From Candidatus Atribacteria bacterium (GTDB lineage Bacteria; Atribacterota; Atribacteria; Atribacterales; Caldatribacteriaceae): DNA of 5,932 nt. The stretch spans positions 1 to 5,932 of the forward strand of contig JARRCQ010000116.1 of NCBI GenBank assembly GCA_029982105.1, given 5' to 3'. This document shows, in pieces, positions 5,690 through 5,932 of the stretch (positions are counted from its first letter, which is position 1; each line of letters opens with the position of its first letter). Both the position numbers and the translations under genes were made by a program. Under the pieces are notes generated by a model. It was not told the origin of the DNA and searched no databases. It worked only from the letters and a program-made list of their open reading frames with translations.

Positions 5690-5932
5690 GAGAAGAGGCT
5701 GGAAGGTTTTTTACGTCATTTTGGGTTTTTTTATGGGTCTTTTGATTCTTTTTATATCTACTCTTTTGGGATTTAGAATACCTATCCACTGGACAGTGAT
5801 AAAAGAAGTGATGGGTTACAGTGAACCCCAAAATACCTTTATCTTAGTGGTAGGGCAAGATAGTATTGAGCCTCGACGGAGTGATACTATAATTTTAGTA
5901 GGTATTAATTCCCAAATAGATCAAATTCTTCT
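5679..5932 (+). CDS. LytR-CpsA-Psr (LCP) family protein, N-terminal fragment
   Basis: The frame starts at ATG 5679 and is open to the window edge, giving 84 residues of an incomplete gene. The N-terminus K-N-K-R-R is basic and is followed by a hydrophobic segment at about residues 10-32, a signal anchor with the rest of the protein outside the membrane. After a short linker, 'FILVVGQDS' (54-62) and 'RRSDTIILVGIN' (66-77) match the opening of the LCP domain, where D61, R67 and D69 are the expected active-site-type residues. LCP enzymes transfer polymers such as teichoic acid or polysaccharide from lipid carriers to the cell wall. The ATG overlaps the yqeK stop by 11 bases and has only a weak purine-rich leader. 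LCP genes commonly follow yqeK in Firmicutes-like genomes. The catalytic core is beyond the edge, so the subgroup cannot be given. Confidence 0.82.
   Translation, partial: MKNKRRGWKVFYVILGFFMGLLILFISTLLGFRIPIHWTVIKEVMGYSEPQNTFILVVGQDSIEPRRSDTIILVGINSQIDQIL

Noticed and set aside
1..5932. Mobile element, CRISPR array, tRNA, rRNA, toxin-antitoxin or defence system
   Set aside because: No long direct or inverted repeats, spacer-repeat periodicity, tRNA-like cloverleaf or unexplained gene was seen; nearly every base is in a conserved housekeeping gene.

Overview
This window looks like ordinary chromosomal housekeeping sequence. It holds one dense, co-directional gene cluster on the + strand, cut at both ends: the 3' end of a ribonuclease G/E-type gene, rplU (L21), rpmA (L27), obg, proB, proA, nadD, yqeK, and the first 84 codons of a LytR-CpsA-Psr (LCP) family gene. 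The order rng-rplU-rpmA-obg-proB-proA-nadD-yqeK-LCP is typical of Firmicutes (Clostridia-like) and some deep-branching relatives. GC is around 40-43 % by sampling a few lines, the coding strand is purine-rich, and GTG and TTG starts are used. The bacterium is therefore probably Firmicutes-like. Two points argue against a standard Firmicute: the prp (ysxB) gene usually found between rplU and rpmA is missing, and L27 starts directly with the mature-type sequence. An uncultured or deep-branching thermophile-type lineage is possible, but the phylum cannot be fixed from this sequence.

Layout. Positions 1-261 are the RNase G C-terminus. Positions 262-315 are the only non-coding gap longer than 16 bases. 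The gap carries a good promoter candidate (TTGACT, 18-base spacer, extended -10 TGG-TAAATT) and a small nested inverted repeat just upstream of the rplU Shine-Dalgarno sequence. From 316 to the right edge the genes are 16 bases apart or less, or they overlap: rplU/rpmA gap 4, rpmA/obg gap 16, obg/proB overlap 8, proB/proA gap 1, proA/nadD overlap 4 (GTGA), nadD/yqeK overlap 20, yqeK/LCP overlap 11. No terminator is visible, so read-through into the LCP gene is likely.

Roles. L21, L27 and Obg belong to large ribosomal subunit structure and assembly. ProB and ProA catalyse the first two steps of proline synthesis from glutamate. NadD makes the dinucleotide precursor of NAD, and YqeK probably hydrolyses Ap4A-type dinucleotides. 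The LCP protein is a membrane-anchored enzyme expected to attach polymers to the cell wall. Translation, growth control, cofactor supply and envelope synthesis are thus expressed together.

I found no mobile element, CRISPR array, tRNA, rRNA or clearly novel system. The most notable oddity is in Obg: the G3 motif reads D-T-P-A, where the family has D-x-P-G, and switch I is also altered. Other points of interest are two RNA hairpin candidates inside proB, one inside proA, and an excess of the hexamer CTCGAG.
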